From Neolewinella agarilytica (GTDB lineage Bacteria; Bacteroidota; Bacteroidia; Chitinophagales; Saprospiraceae), in the NCBI RefSeq assembly GCF_900110645.1, contig NZ_FOFB01000006.1, positions 124,001-188,000 of the forward strand: a stretch of DNA of 64,000 bases, written 5' to 3'. The position numbers and the translations under genes were made by a program. Positions 7,403 to 15,573 of this stretch are shown here, in pieces. Position 1 is the stretch's first letter; the number at the start of each line of letters is the position of its first letter. The notes under the pieces were generated by a model that made no database searches, was not told where the DNA came from, and worked only from the letters and a program-made list of their open reading frames with translations.

Positions 7403-9370
7403 CTACAACACCACCTGTCCGCGCCAGCGAACCACCCCATAGAGCACGGCCATCCCCACCAGCATCAGCAGCATACAGAGCACCCAGCCACCGCCCAGTA
7501 CGGAGGCCAGAAAACCAAGGACCAAGGCTACCACCCCAACGGTCAGCGCGTAGGGCAGCTGCGTACTCACGTGATCGATGTGGTTACAGTCGGAAGCCAG
7601 GCTCGAGAGAATCGTTGTGTCTGAGATCGGCGAACAGTGGTCGCCGAGCACAGAGGCCGCCAGCACGATCGAGATTACGTTGTAGAGCAGGCCCTGGGTT
7701 GCGTCCAGATCCCACCCCGCACCGGCGGCTACCGCCGCCGTCAGAGGAATAGCGATGGGATAGAGAATGGCCATCGTGCTCCAGCTTGAACCCGTGCTGA
7801 AACTGATCAATGCGGAGAGTATAAAGATGATCGGTGGCAGGAAGTAGGGGTTGAGGCTGTCGCCCAACAGGTCGACCAGGAAGGTTGCCGTGTGCAGCTC
7901 TTCCGTCGTAATGGCCAGCGCCCAGGCCAGGGTGAGAATCATAATGGCCGAGAACATGGCCTTGAAGCCAGAGGTGAGGCTGCCCATCGTTTGCTCCATA
8001 TTCATGATGCCTTGACTGACGCTCAGGATGACGGCCATCACTACGCCGCTGATGCTGGCCCAAAGCAGGGCCACGTAGCTGTCCGCCGAACCGATCACCT
8101 CGCCGAGCTTGGTGAAGAAGCCACCGTCCATGGCTGCCCAGGTAGCGCCCCAGCCGTCGCTGCCGGGAGGGTTGGCCAGCCCGTCGTAAACGGAGGCCAG
8201 ACCCGTGTCTAGCAGCCCGACGATCGTCATGATGATAACGGTGACCACCGGAATGACGGCGTTGCGGGCGCGCAGTGGCGCGCCTTTGACGGGCGTGAGA
8301 TCTTCGGTTTCGCCGACTTCGTCAGCGCCTTCGTCAGCGGCCTTGACGAGCCCGGTCTCCCGCGCTCGTTTTTCGGCTTTGAGCATGGGGCCATAGTCGC
8401 GCTGCATCAACACCAGCATCAGGATGAAGGCCAGGGTGAGGATGGGGTAGAAGCTGTATTTCAGGCTTTCCAGAAAGATAGCGTAGGGCGTCAGGTCGGC
8501 CAGGGCGGCGGTGCCTTCGGAGGCGTCGCCGATGTAACCCAGCTCTGCGCCAATCCAGGTGGTAATGAAAGCAATACTGGCTACCGGCGCTGCGGTGGAG
8601 TCAACGATGTAAGCCAGCTTCTCGCGGCTGATCTTGAAGCGGTCGGTTACTGATCGCATGGTGTTACCCACGATGAGGGTGTTGGCGTAGTCGTCAAAGA
8701 AAATCGCTACCCCGAGAACCCAGGTGATGACCTGAGCGCTCTTGGGAGTGGTGGCGTATTTCGTCATCCGCTGTACCACCCCGGCCATACCGCCATTACG
8801 GCTGATGATGGCGACCATGCCTCCGATCAGGAGACTGAACAGGATGACGGAGAGGTGCCCTCCGTCGTTCAGCGCATCCAGGATGTAATGGTCCGCCGTT
8901 GCCAGCAAAGATTTGATGATGCCCAAAAAGCCCTCGAAGCGTAAGCCACCCGCTAAAAAGGCCCCCACCCAGACACCGGCGAAGAGGGAAATGAGCACTT
9001 CCTTAAAGATCAGTGCCAGCCCAATGGCAATTAATGGAGGCAGGATGGACAGCCAGAGCGGAATGCGCCGCAAATGATTGGGCGTGGCGCCCGCAGCATC
9101 TTTAATGTGATACAATGCCGTGCGTCCGTTGGCTTTGATCAGCTTGAGGCCGGGCTCAATGACGACGACTTTCTTTCCGCCGGTAACGGTTAACTCAATG
9201 GTTTCTCCGTTGATCTCGACGCCCTCGGCGGCGGCGGGGAAGGTGAGACCATCAGCAGTATATTCCAGTTCGTAGAGCCAATCTCCGTTGTCGGCCTGGG
9301 CCGCAAGCGGGGAGAAAGCAAAGAAAAAACCAAAGATCAGCGCTACGATTATAAGCTTATGGGAAGGCAT
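7403..9370 (-). CDS. NhaC family Na+/H+ antiporter with N-terminal periplasmic extension
   Basis: This 655-residue inner-membrane transporter of the NhaC/ArsB superfamily probably exchanges Na+ for H+ or carries a related cargo. It begins with a signal-peptide-like helix (LIIVALIFGFFFAFSPLAAQA). A soluble beta-rich domain follows at about residues 28-100, then a transporter core of at least ten membrane helices. Typical conserved stretches are IFFDDYANTLIVGNTMR and the C-terminal VLGDHCSPISDTTILSS. The central loop (about 340-370) is acidic and variable. The N-terminal periplasmic domain is longer than in standard NhaC proteins of about 450-500 residues; such extended versions are known in Bacteroidota. 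The TAG stop lies inside a CTACCGT repeat. Confidence 0.88.
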   Translation of the reverse strand: MPSHKLIIVALIFGFFFAFSPLAAQADNGDWLYELEYTADGLTFPAAAEGVEINGETIELTVTGGKKVVVIEPGLKLIKANGRTALYHIKDAAGATPNHLRRIPLWLSILPPLIAIGLALIFKEVLISLFAGVWVGAFLAGGLRFEGFLGIIKSLLATADHYILDALNDGGHLSVILFSLLIGGMVAIISRNGGMAGVVQRMTKYATTPKSAQVITWVLGVAIFFDDYANTLIVGNTMRSVTDRFKISREKLAYIVDSTAAPVASIAFITTWIGAELGYIGDASEGTAALADLTPYAIFLESLKYSFYPILTLAFILMLVLMQRDYGPMLKAEKRARETGLVKAADEGADEVGETEDLTPVKGAPLRARNAVIPVVTVIIMTIVGLLDTGLASVYDGLANPPGSDGWGATWAAMDGGFFTKLGEVIGSADSYVALLWASISGVVMAVILSVSQGIMNMEQTMGSLTSGFKAMFSAIMILTLAWALAITTEELHTATFLVDLLGDSLNPYFLPPIIFILSALISFSTGSSWSTMAILYPIAIPLTAAVAAGAGWDLDATQGLLYNVISIVLAASVLGDHCSPISDTTILSSLASDCNHIDHVSTQLPYALTVGVVALVLGFLASVLGGGWVLCMLLMLVGMAVLYGVVRWRGQVVL

Positions 9371-9456
9371 AGTGGGTGGTTGGGTCGGGACAAGATAAGA
9401 GATTACTTATTGTTCTTAGTTGGGAGATGTATTGGCCCACTCCCGACCATCCCGCA

Positions 9457-11220
9457 TCACATCCGCGTCAGCCCAATCGCAAATTCCAGGACGGTGTCTA
9501 TTTCATTCAGGTAATCGTCGATGCTTTGGCTGACGTAGTGGTCCGGTAAAATGCCCGTCTCATCGGGCAGAGAGGTGGCCGTCGAAACGTGTGTATTGTT
9601 CGCCACGTAGTAAAGTACCTTGGTATTGGACAGTCGGCAAACGGTCTGCCCGGCAGAGCAAAATTGGTTGGAGCCCAGTTCTTCGCCGATGATGGTGCCC
9701 AGCTCCCACTTTTGGGCCAGGGACATAAAGTGGCCCGTCGTAGAATTGCCAATGCCGTCAATGAGAAAGTAGAGCTTGCCTTGGAAGGTGGTGTCAAAGG
9801 GGAGTTGTACACTTTCTCCCGCTGCGGGCTTTTGTTTACCTTCATATTCTGCCCTCGAGTAATAGGTGAAAGGCTTTTGCATCAGGTGGCGCAGCAAATA
9901 AATACTTGATTCCGACGAGCCACCGCCGTTATAGCGGAGATCAATGATCAGCTGCTCGATGCCGTCCGCCGCAATTTTTCGGAAAGTTTTGTCCATAAAA
10001 GCCTCGAAAACATCCAGATTGTTCCATGGGTAGAAGTTGAAGGACAGGACGGTGAGGACGGCGGATTTGCCGTCTTCCAAAACCTCGTAACAGAGGGGCT
10101 CGCCACAGCCCTTGATGGCAGGGTTTCCAAAGTGGTTACGGATTTCTTTCGCAGGGGATAAGACGATGGACGTCGACTTGCCCTTCACCGTCACCTCATA
10201 GGTCTGGGGGAAGTTCATTGCGTAAGCAATCATCCCTGTGCCCCAGAAGTTGAACTCATGCCTTTTGGTCGTTTCAACGTAGCCCTGAGAAGGAATCCGG
10301 CGGTAGATGTCTTTCAGCAGGCTGGCAACGGGGATATCATTAACACTTAGTATTTCGTCTTTTACCGCCAGTCTGTCGTCATTACCCATGGGGTCAACGA
10401 CAAAGAGCTGCCCGTCGACCAACCGGGTTTGTACCGGGAATCTAAGCGCCGTCGGCAGCATTTTACTCTCCAGTGAAAAACGCCCCATGGAGGTGTGAGA
10501 GCAATTTACACTGGCGATGATCTCGGCGCAGTGCCAGCGGAATTCAGCGTAGGTCGTCTGGTCCGTCATCAGCGCTTTTTTCTGTTCGATGAGTGAGCGG
10601 AAGTCTTCTGCGGAGATGAACTTCAGGGCATTGGGATGTACTTTCAACAGCCTTGCCGCCAATTGATCCAAGTCGGCGCTGTATTCCGCAGCGGTGTAAA
10701 CTTTGGCGAATTTTTCTTCGTCGGTTTCCGGGACGAAACCAGGGTGCCGGAGCCGGTAAACAATATCTTCGGCGTTGAAATTGTCGGGGTCCATTTTCAG
10801 TGCTTTCTGGTAGTTGACAAGCGCCTTCTCTTCATCGCCGTTGGCCAGATAGGCTTCCCCCAGACTGTCATAATTGTTGGCCGTGTTGGGGAATTCCGCC
10901 ACCATCAGCTTGAATACCTCGATGGCCTCCGTTGTCTTCTCACCCCATAAAAGCCCGTAGCCATACATGGTTAGTTCGTCCTGATTCCAGAAGTTGTAGG
11001 CTTCTGGTTGCTCTTTCCTGAGCTGGCGGTACAGGGCAATGCGTTCTGCAACGGGCCGGTGGTCATTGGCTTTAAGTACTTCGGCGATGGAGGCCAATGC
11101 TGTAGGCTGTGATTCTACTTCCGTTACTGCTGCATCTGGTACGGTGTTTTGCTTGAGGGCACAACCCGGAAGGATGATCAGACTAAGTAGTAGGAGGGTA
11201 AGGTAGTAGTGGCGCATCAT
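9457..11220 (-). CDS. S41 family peptidase with TPR region, predicted lipoprotein
   Basis: The protein is 587 residues if it starts at the ATG at 11220 (MMRHYYLTLLLLSLI). This start gives a lipobox-type signal ending LPGC. The longer frame upstream lacks features and crosses the divergent promoter region. Residues about 75-140 form TPR-like helices (NNYDSLGEAYLANGDEEKAL). The C-terminal half is an S41 (tail-specific protease) domain with the strand DLRYNGGGSSES. The candidate nucleophile region is GIGNSTTGHF, where a Ser or Thr takes the place of the usual TxSAAE serine, so catalysis should be checked. A second S41 protein lies at 20892-22553 with the opposite order (S41 then TPR). Confidence 0.85.
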   Translation of the reverse strand: MMRHYYLTLLLLSLIILPGCALKQNTVPDAAVTEVESQPTALASIAEVLKANDHRPVAERIALYRQLRKEQPEAYNFWNQDELTMYGYGLLWGEKTTEAIEVFKLMVAEFPNTANNYDSLGEAYLANGDEEKALVNYQKALKMDPDNFNAEDIVYRLRHPGFVPETDEEKFAKVYTAAEYSADLDQLAARLLKVHPNALKFISAEDFRSLIEQKKALMTDQTTYAEFRWHCAEIIASVNCSHTSMGRFSLESKMLPTALRFPVQTRLVDGQLFVVDPMGNDDRLAVKDEILSVNDIPVASLLKDIYRRIPSQGYVETTKRHEFNFWGTGMIAYAMNFPQTYEVTVKGKSTSIVLSPAKEIRNHFGNPAIKGCGEPLCYEVLEDGKSAVLTVLSFNFYPWNNLDVFEAFMDKTFRKIAADGIEQLIIDLRYNGGGSSESSIYLLRHLMQKPFTYYSRAEYEGKQKPAAGESVQLPFDTTFQGKLYFLIDGIGNSTTGHFMSLAQKWELGTIIGEELGSNQFCSAGQTVCRLSNTKVLYYVANNTHVSTATSLPDETGILPDHYVSQSIDDYLNEIDTVLEFAIGLTRM

Positions 11221-11568
11221 CAAATTGGTTTTGAATGGTCCGCAATGTATCCTTGCCGTTCGCCGAAGTGAGCATTTCAAGTGTAAATAGATGTAAAACT
11301 TATGGACTGAGGGGGGCGTCGGGACGCTATCAGGTCCCGCAATACTGCGGGACGCTGAGAGCTCCCTCCAGTTGGTGGGCGGGCGGCGTGGAGTTGCGAA
11401 GGGACTTGGGAGTATCCCCTTGCTTACTTCCTCTCCCGTCAGAAGGCAGACAAACGATTCGCGCCCCTCATCCGTTAACAGCGAAGAGAAGGGGTGTTTT
11501 GCTCTTTTTACCATATCCTGTACATTCGGCAAGCTCAGTAACCACGTGTGCGCCCGCAAAAGCTATCC
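11221..11568. other. Divergent intergenic region with REP-like hairpins
   Basis: This 348-base gap separates two divergent genes and must hold both promoters; none was confidently recognised. It contains REP-like hairpins at 11316-11353. The remaining part (11400-11560) shows no conserved coding pattern. Confidence 0.5.
11316..11353. repeat. REP-like hairpin pair
   Basis: GCGTC-GG-GACGC (11316-11327) is followed by the perfect 8-bp stem GTCCCGCA-ATAC-TGCGGGAC (11334-11353). Paired small palindromes between divergent genes resemble REP/BIME elements. The sequence differs from the REP copies beside the transposase at 13917. Confidence 0.6.
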
Positions 11569-13857
11569 ATGAAACGTATCTCTTTCCGCTTTTTACTGTT
11601 TTGTTGCTTTTGTCTGTTGGCCGGGGCTATACTTCACGCGCAAACCATCGAGCTGAGTGCTTCCTATCCGGAGGTAACTACGGCCAGCGGCAACCTTGAG
11701 CTAGCCTGGTTTGGGGGGCTGAACACCCCGCAGCCACAGACCGTGGACCTGGACAATGACGGTACGGACGACCTCTTTATTTTTGATAAAGCCGGAGAGA
11801 TCCATCTGGGGCTCCGTGGCCTTGGCGGCGATAAGTACGACGAAGCCCCGGAGCTGGTGGCCCACTTTCCCGAAGAGATTCGCGGGTGGATGATGCTCCG
11901 GGATTACAACCTGGACGACGTACCCGATATCTTTACCTACTCCACCATTGTAGACGGTATTTCTGTTTACCGGGGCCGTCGCCGGCCGGACGGATTGCTG
12001 GAATTTGACTTAGTTGACTTCGGCAACCCCCTTCCCCAACTTTATTTCCCCTTTGAAGGCAGACCAACCCCCATCTTCGTCTCCAGCATCGACTACCCGG
12101 CCATAGACGATATCGATTTGGACGGCGATCTGGACATCCTGACCTTCAGCGTCGGCGGAGGCTACATCGAGTATTACAGAAACATGGGGGTAGAGCGTGG
12201 ATTTGGCGCAGATACCCTGCTCTACGAACTGGCCGATCAATGCTGGGGCGGCTTCTTCGAAAGCGGTCTCAGCCCGGCGCTCGATCTGGGGGGCGGACCG
12301 GGAGACTGCTTTAACAACCTGCTCGGCCCCGGTGGCGGCGGCCGGCCACGTCACTCCGGATCAACGGTGTTAACGCTCGATTATAATGGAAATGGCCTGA
12401 GCGACATTATGCTTGGTGATGTCTCCTTCGACGGGCTCGTGCTCGGCTTCAACACCGGTAGCCGGGAACAAGCCTGGATTTCGACGCAAGACTCCGCCTG
12501 GCAGGAGGACGGCGTGCAAGTGGATATACCCTCTTTTCCCGCCGGTTTTCACCTCGACGTAGACCAGGACGGCGCCCGTGACCTCCTGGCCGCTCCGTCT
12601 GTAACCCTTAATGGAGCCGATGTAGAAGTGATGTGGTATTACCGCAATGTGGGTAGTGATGCTGCCCCGGAATTTGCCTTTCAGCGACGCACCTTCCTCG
12701 TCGACGAAATGATCGATCTGGGTACCTCCGCCAACGTTACCACTTTTGATTACGATGCTGATGGCCGCCCTGACCTGGTGGTGGGCAACAACGATGAATT
12801 TACGGGCAGCAACTTTCTGGACAGCCGGCTTCGGCTGTTTCGTAACGTGACGCCAGCAGGCGGAGACATCGCCTTCGAACTGGTCACTGACGATTACCTG
12901 GGGCTGCGCGCCTTCGCGATGACGGCCTGGGCCTACGCGCCCGCCTTCGGGGATCTGGACGGCGATGGGGATGAGGACGTCATCATCGGGGAGCGTAGCG
13001 GTAAAATCGTTTTCGGCGAGAATACAGCCGGGGCGGGCCGGGAGGCGACTTTTGCTCCGCTACAGTTTGAATGGTTGGGCATTGACGCCGGGCAGTTCAG
13101 TAAACCAGCGTTGGCGGATCTGGACCGGGACGGGCTGCTGGACCTCCTGCTGGGTGGTTTTGACGGACGAATCCGCTTTTACCGAAACATCGGTACGGCG
13201 ACTGCGCCGGCCTTCGATCCGTCCACTTCTGCGGCAGGCAATGTGCTGCAGCTTGGCGGCATCAATACCAACGCGCCGGGCGTAAGCACGGGGCACCCCA
13301 CGCCGGCAGTGGTGCAAAACGATGACTTTACCCTGATCCTGAGCGGTAACCGCAGCGGAACCATTGAGCTGTATCGCTTTGGCGCAGACTCCGCTTACAC
13401 GGAGCCGTTTACGCTGCTGACGAAAACTGTGGACAGCCTTGACTTAGGGGCGTTCACCAACCCGACACTTGCTGACTTTGACGGCAACGGAGTGCTGGAG
13501 ATGGTGGTGGGCAATGAGCGGGGCGGGCTCTCCTTCTACGGCACGGACCTGCGCAATGACCTCTCTACCGGGCTTTTCTCCGCCGTCCGGCCAGCCTTTG
13601 ATTTTAGCGTGTTCCCCAACCCGGTGGCGGATGAACTGACCATTTCGGGGCTGCCGGCCAGCGTTCGGGAAGTGGCTTTGCTGGATGTGCAGGGAAGGGT
13701 CTTGCGCTCTACCGACCTACCGTCTACCGCTCTACCGTCTACTCAAGGGGCGCGGCCGCAGGTGCAATGGCGGTTAGAGGAGCTAAGTGCAGGCGTCTAC
13801 TTCGTGCGGGCCAGCGGGCCGGAGGGAATAGCTACGCGGCGGGTGGTACATTTGTAG
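11569..13857 (+). CDS. FG-GAP/VCBS repeat protein with type IX C-terminal sorting domain
   Basis: This 762-residue secreted protein starts at the ATG at 11569, chosen because it opens a signal peptide (LLFCCFCLLAGAILHAQ). Multiple FG-GAP/VCBS beta-propeller-like repeats carry calcium-loop motifs such as DLDNDGTDDLFIF, DIDLDGDLDILTF, DYDADGRPDLVVG and DLDGDGDEDVIIG. The end (from about residue 681, VFPNPVADELTISG) is a type A sorting domain closing with LSAGVYFVRA. It should be exported by the type IX system whose sortase gene lies at 1-1779. Within this domain about 20 residues (STDLPSTALPSTQGARPQ) are encoded by CTACCGT repeats and a dispersed-repeat copy, an apparent insertion. Confidence 0.9.
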   Translation: MKRISFRFLLFCCFCLLAGAILHAQTIELSASYPEVTTASGNLELAWFGGLNTPQPQTVDLDNDGTDDLFIFDKAGEIHLGLRGLGGDKYDEAPELVAHFPEEIRGWMMLRDYNLDDVPDIFTYSTIVDGISVYRGRRRPDGLLEFDLVDFGNPLPQLYFPFEGRPTPIFVSSIDYPAIDDIDLDGDLDILTFSVGGGYIEYYRNMGVERGFGADTLLYELADQCWGGFFESGLSPALDLGGGPGDCFNNLLGPGGGGRPRHSGSTVLTLDYNGNGLSDIMLGDVSFDGLVLGFNTGSREQAWISTQDSAWQEDGVQVDIPSFPAGFHLDVDQDGARDLLAAPSVTLNGADVEVMWYYRNVGSDAAPEFAFQRRTFLVDEMIDLGTSANVTTFDYDADGRPDLVVGNNDEFTGSNFLDSRLRLFRNVTPAGGDIAFELVTDDYLGLRAFAMTAWAYAPAFGDLDGDGDEDVIIGERSGKIVFGENTAGAGREATFAPLQFEWLGIDAGQFSKPALADLDRDGLLDLLLGGFDGRIRFYRNIGTATAPAFDPSTSAAGNVLQLGGINTNAPGVSTGHPTPAVVQNDDFTLILSGNRSGTIELYRFGADSAYTEPFTLLTKTVDSLDLGAFTNPTLADFDGNGVLEMVVGNERGGLSFYGTDLRNDLSTGLFSAVRPAFDFSVFPNPVADELTISGLPASVREVALLDVQGRVLRSTDLPSTALPSTQGARPQVQWRLEELSAGVYFVRASGPEGIATRRVVHL
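13747..13770 (+). repeat. Dispersed CGCAGGTGCA element inside the sorting domain
   Basis: The copy has an exact core and is read in frame as CCG-CAG-GTG-CAA (Pro-Gln-Val-Gln), a different frame from the copy in porU. It directly follows an array of CTACCGT units (13709-13743). Confidence 0.75.
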
Positions 13858-13866
13858 CGCCGACCT

Positions 13867-13923
13867 GGGTTCCTGCACGCTCCGCGTGCAGGAATTACCG
13901 CACACTTAGTGTGCGGCTACCCG
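13867..13923. repeat. REP element pair, left of the transposase
   Basis: Two perfect hairpins occur: CCTGCACGC-TCC-GCGTGCAGG (13872-13892) and CCGCACAC-TTA-GTGTGCGG (13898-13916). They are flanked by GGT and CTACCC, as in BIME-type repeats. The tail supplies the stop codon (minus strand) of the transposase gene. Confidence 0.85.
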
Positions 13924-14570
13924 AAATCAGGATGCCAGTAATTCCCCGGAAATTCTTCGAACGAGCCTGCCAATTTAGCCTTTACTGGATTATTAAGGAT
14001 GTACCAAAATACGGATCCAAACATTCCCTTTCGTACTCTTCGGTCAAAGGCCTTCTTAGCCCACACTCTACGACCTTTTTGTCCTTGGAGGGCATTTATT
14101 TTGGTTGCCGTAAATCGTTTGTGTTTTTCTAGTAAGATATTAAAATCAACAGAGCCATTAGGATCAGGGTGGCAGGCAAGTACGTGGACGTGATTGCTCA
14201 TAACCGAAATTGCGTATACTGTAACCCAATCCATTTCTTCCATTTTCAGCCAGGAGTCGATCACGATTTGCTTGCAAGCATTATCACTAAGAAAAAACGG
14301 GCCGGATTTCACATCGTCCAGCAGTTTGTCATATCTCTTCTGAAATTTTCTCTGAAGTTCGTATCGCTCGTTTTGGTGTTGAGAAGACAAAAGTAGTGCC
14401 GAAGGAAATCGCTGCTTTAATTGAGCTGCTGCTAAGCGGTAATCTGCTGATAATTTGCTTAGGCTTGATTGAGGAAGACTATCGTAAAGACGGTAAATTA
14501 TATGAACAGGATCATTTGATAATGGATCATTTTGAAATTTGTTGGAGGTGAGTAGTGTTGGAACTGCCAT
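13917..14570 (-). CDS. REP-associated tyrosine transposase (RAYT, Y1_Tnp family)
   Basis: This is a 217-residue single-strand nuclease of the IS200/IS605-like Y1 family that is thought to mobilise REP palindromes. The metal-binding HUH motif is visible as MSNHVHVL at about residues 122-129. The catalytic tyrosine is probably in FWYILNNPVKA near residue 190. The gene is flanked on both sides by REP hairpins, with a left pair at 13867-13923 and a right group at 14630-14722. Its stop codon lies inside the left REP tail. It is more AT-rich than its neighbours, suggesting acquisition. RAYTs usually act in trans on REPs and are single copy; the gene looks intact. Confidence 0.92.
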   Translation of the reverse strand: MAVPTLLTSNKFQNDPLSNDPVHIIYRLYDSLPQSSLSKLSADYRLAAAQLKQRFPSALLLSSQHQNERYELQRKFQKRYDKLLDDVKSGPFFLSDNACKQIVIDSWLKMEEMDWVTVYAISVMSNHVHVLACHPDPNGSVDFNILLEKHKRFTATKINALQGQKGRRVWAKKAFDRRVRKGMFGSVFWYILNNPVKAKLAGSFEEFPGNYWHPDFG

Positions 14571-14629
14571 AGGGTTTTTGCTCTTAAATATAGTTTTTCA
14601 ATAAAGATAAAACAAATATTTTTTTATGT

Positions 14630-14722
14630 AGGTGACCGCACGCTCCGCGTGCAGCAATTAACATACACGGAGTGTGCGGCTACCCGTTATCTTTGCCCTG
14701 CACGCGGAGCGTGCAGGTACCC
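14630..14722. repeat. REP element group, right of the transposase
   Basis: Three hairpins occur: GCACGC-TCC-GCGTGC (14638-14652), an imperfect ACAC-GGA-GTGT (14665-14675) and the perfect CCTGCACGC-GGA-GCGTGCAGG (14697-14717). The last is the inverted form of the left-hand REP. GGCTACCC and GGTACCC tails match the left group. Confidence 0.85.
14688..14695 (+). promoter_or_regulatory. Possible -7 box of murQ inside the REP group
   Basis: TATCTTTG matches the Bacteroidota -7 consensus TAnnTTTG and lies 35 bases before the murQ ATG, between two REP hairpins. No TTG is seen at the right distance upstream, so the call is tentative. Confidence 0.35.
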
Positions 14723-14729
14723 AACAACC

Positions 14730-15527
14730 ATGCAAAAGATAACCGAACAAGCCGGCCCCTACCGCCACCTGGAGCAGCAATCTACTTTGGAGCTGCTGAC
14801 CAAGATCAACCGAGAAGACCAGAAGGTTGCCCTGGCCGTAGAAAAGTGCATCCCCGCGCTGACGGCGCTGGTGGACGACATTGTGCCGCGCATGCAGCGC
14901 GGTGGCCGCATCTTTTACTCCGGCGCGGGAACAAGTGGCCGCCTTGGCGTACTGGACGCCAGTGAATGTCCACCCACCTTCGGCGTGCCACCCGAGTGGG
15001 TCGTGGGCCTGATTGCCGGCGGAGACCACGCCCTGCGTCACCCCGTTGAATCGGCAGAAGACGCTGAAGGGCAGGGTTGGCTTGACCTTGAAGCCCACAA
15101 CATCGGCCCCGATGATACGTTGATCGGCATCGCTGCCTCTGGCACCACGCCCTACGTTGTGGGCGGGCTGAAGGCTTGCCGGGAACGCGGCATCCTCACG
15201 GGCTGCGTGACCTGTAACCCAGGTGCCCCCGTCACTGAGCACGCGGACCATCCCATCGTTGCCGTCGTCGGCCCCGAGGTGGTCACCGGTAGCACCCGTA
15301 TGAAGTCCGGCACGGCCCAGAAGCTCATCCTTAACATGATCACCACCACGACAATGATCCGCCTTGGCCGCGTGAAAGACAACCGTATGGTCGACATGCA
15401 ACTCTCCAACGCTAAGCTGGTGGACCGGGGCACCAAGATGATCGTCGATGCACTGGACATTCCCTACGAGGAGGCGAAGAGACGGCTGTTGCTGAAGGGT
15501 AGCGTGCGGGCGGTGATTGAACAGTAG
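14730..15527 (+). CDS. murQ: N-acetylmuramic acid 6-phosphate etherase
   Basis: MurQ cleaves the lactyl ether of MurNAc-6-phosphate to give GlcNAc-6-phosphate and D-lactate during peptidoglycan recycling. This 265-residue protein begins at the ATG at 14730; the open frame upstream runs through REP DNA. The SIS-domain signature GAGTSGRLGVLDASECPPTF is present, as are GIAASGTTPYVVGG and STRMKSGTAQKLILN, typical of MurQ. It is somewhat shorter than the E. coli enzyme (about 298) at the C-terminus, which seems common in Bacteroidota. No transporter or kinase for MurNAc is adjacent. Confidence 0.93.
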   Translation: MQKITEQAGPYRHLEQQSTLELLTKINREDQKVALAVEKCIPALTALVDDIVPRMQRGGRIFYSGAGTSGRLGVLDASECPPTFGVPPEWVVGLIAGGDHALRHPVESAEDAEGQGWLDLEAHNIGPDDTLIGIAASGTTPYVVGGLKACRERGILTGCVTCNPGAPVTEHADHPIVAVVGPEVVTGSTRMKSGTAQKLILNMITTTTMIRLGRVKDNRMVDMQLSNAKLVDRGTKMIVDALDIPYEEAKRRLLLKGSVRAVIEQ

Positions 15528-15573
15528 CCCGAGACTTCAGCCGCTGACATTAATTACTTGAAATCAACACTGA

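Noticed and set aside
11221..11559. 113-residue N-terminal extension of the S41 lipoprotein
   Set aside because: The extension has no homology-like features, crosses a REP-like element and the divergent promoter region, and would hide the lipobox signal.
14658..15401. 247-codon open frame opposite murQ
   Set aside because: Shadow of the GC-rich murQ reading frame; the sense protein is unmistakable.
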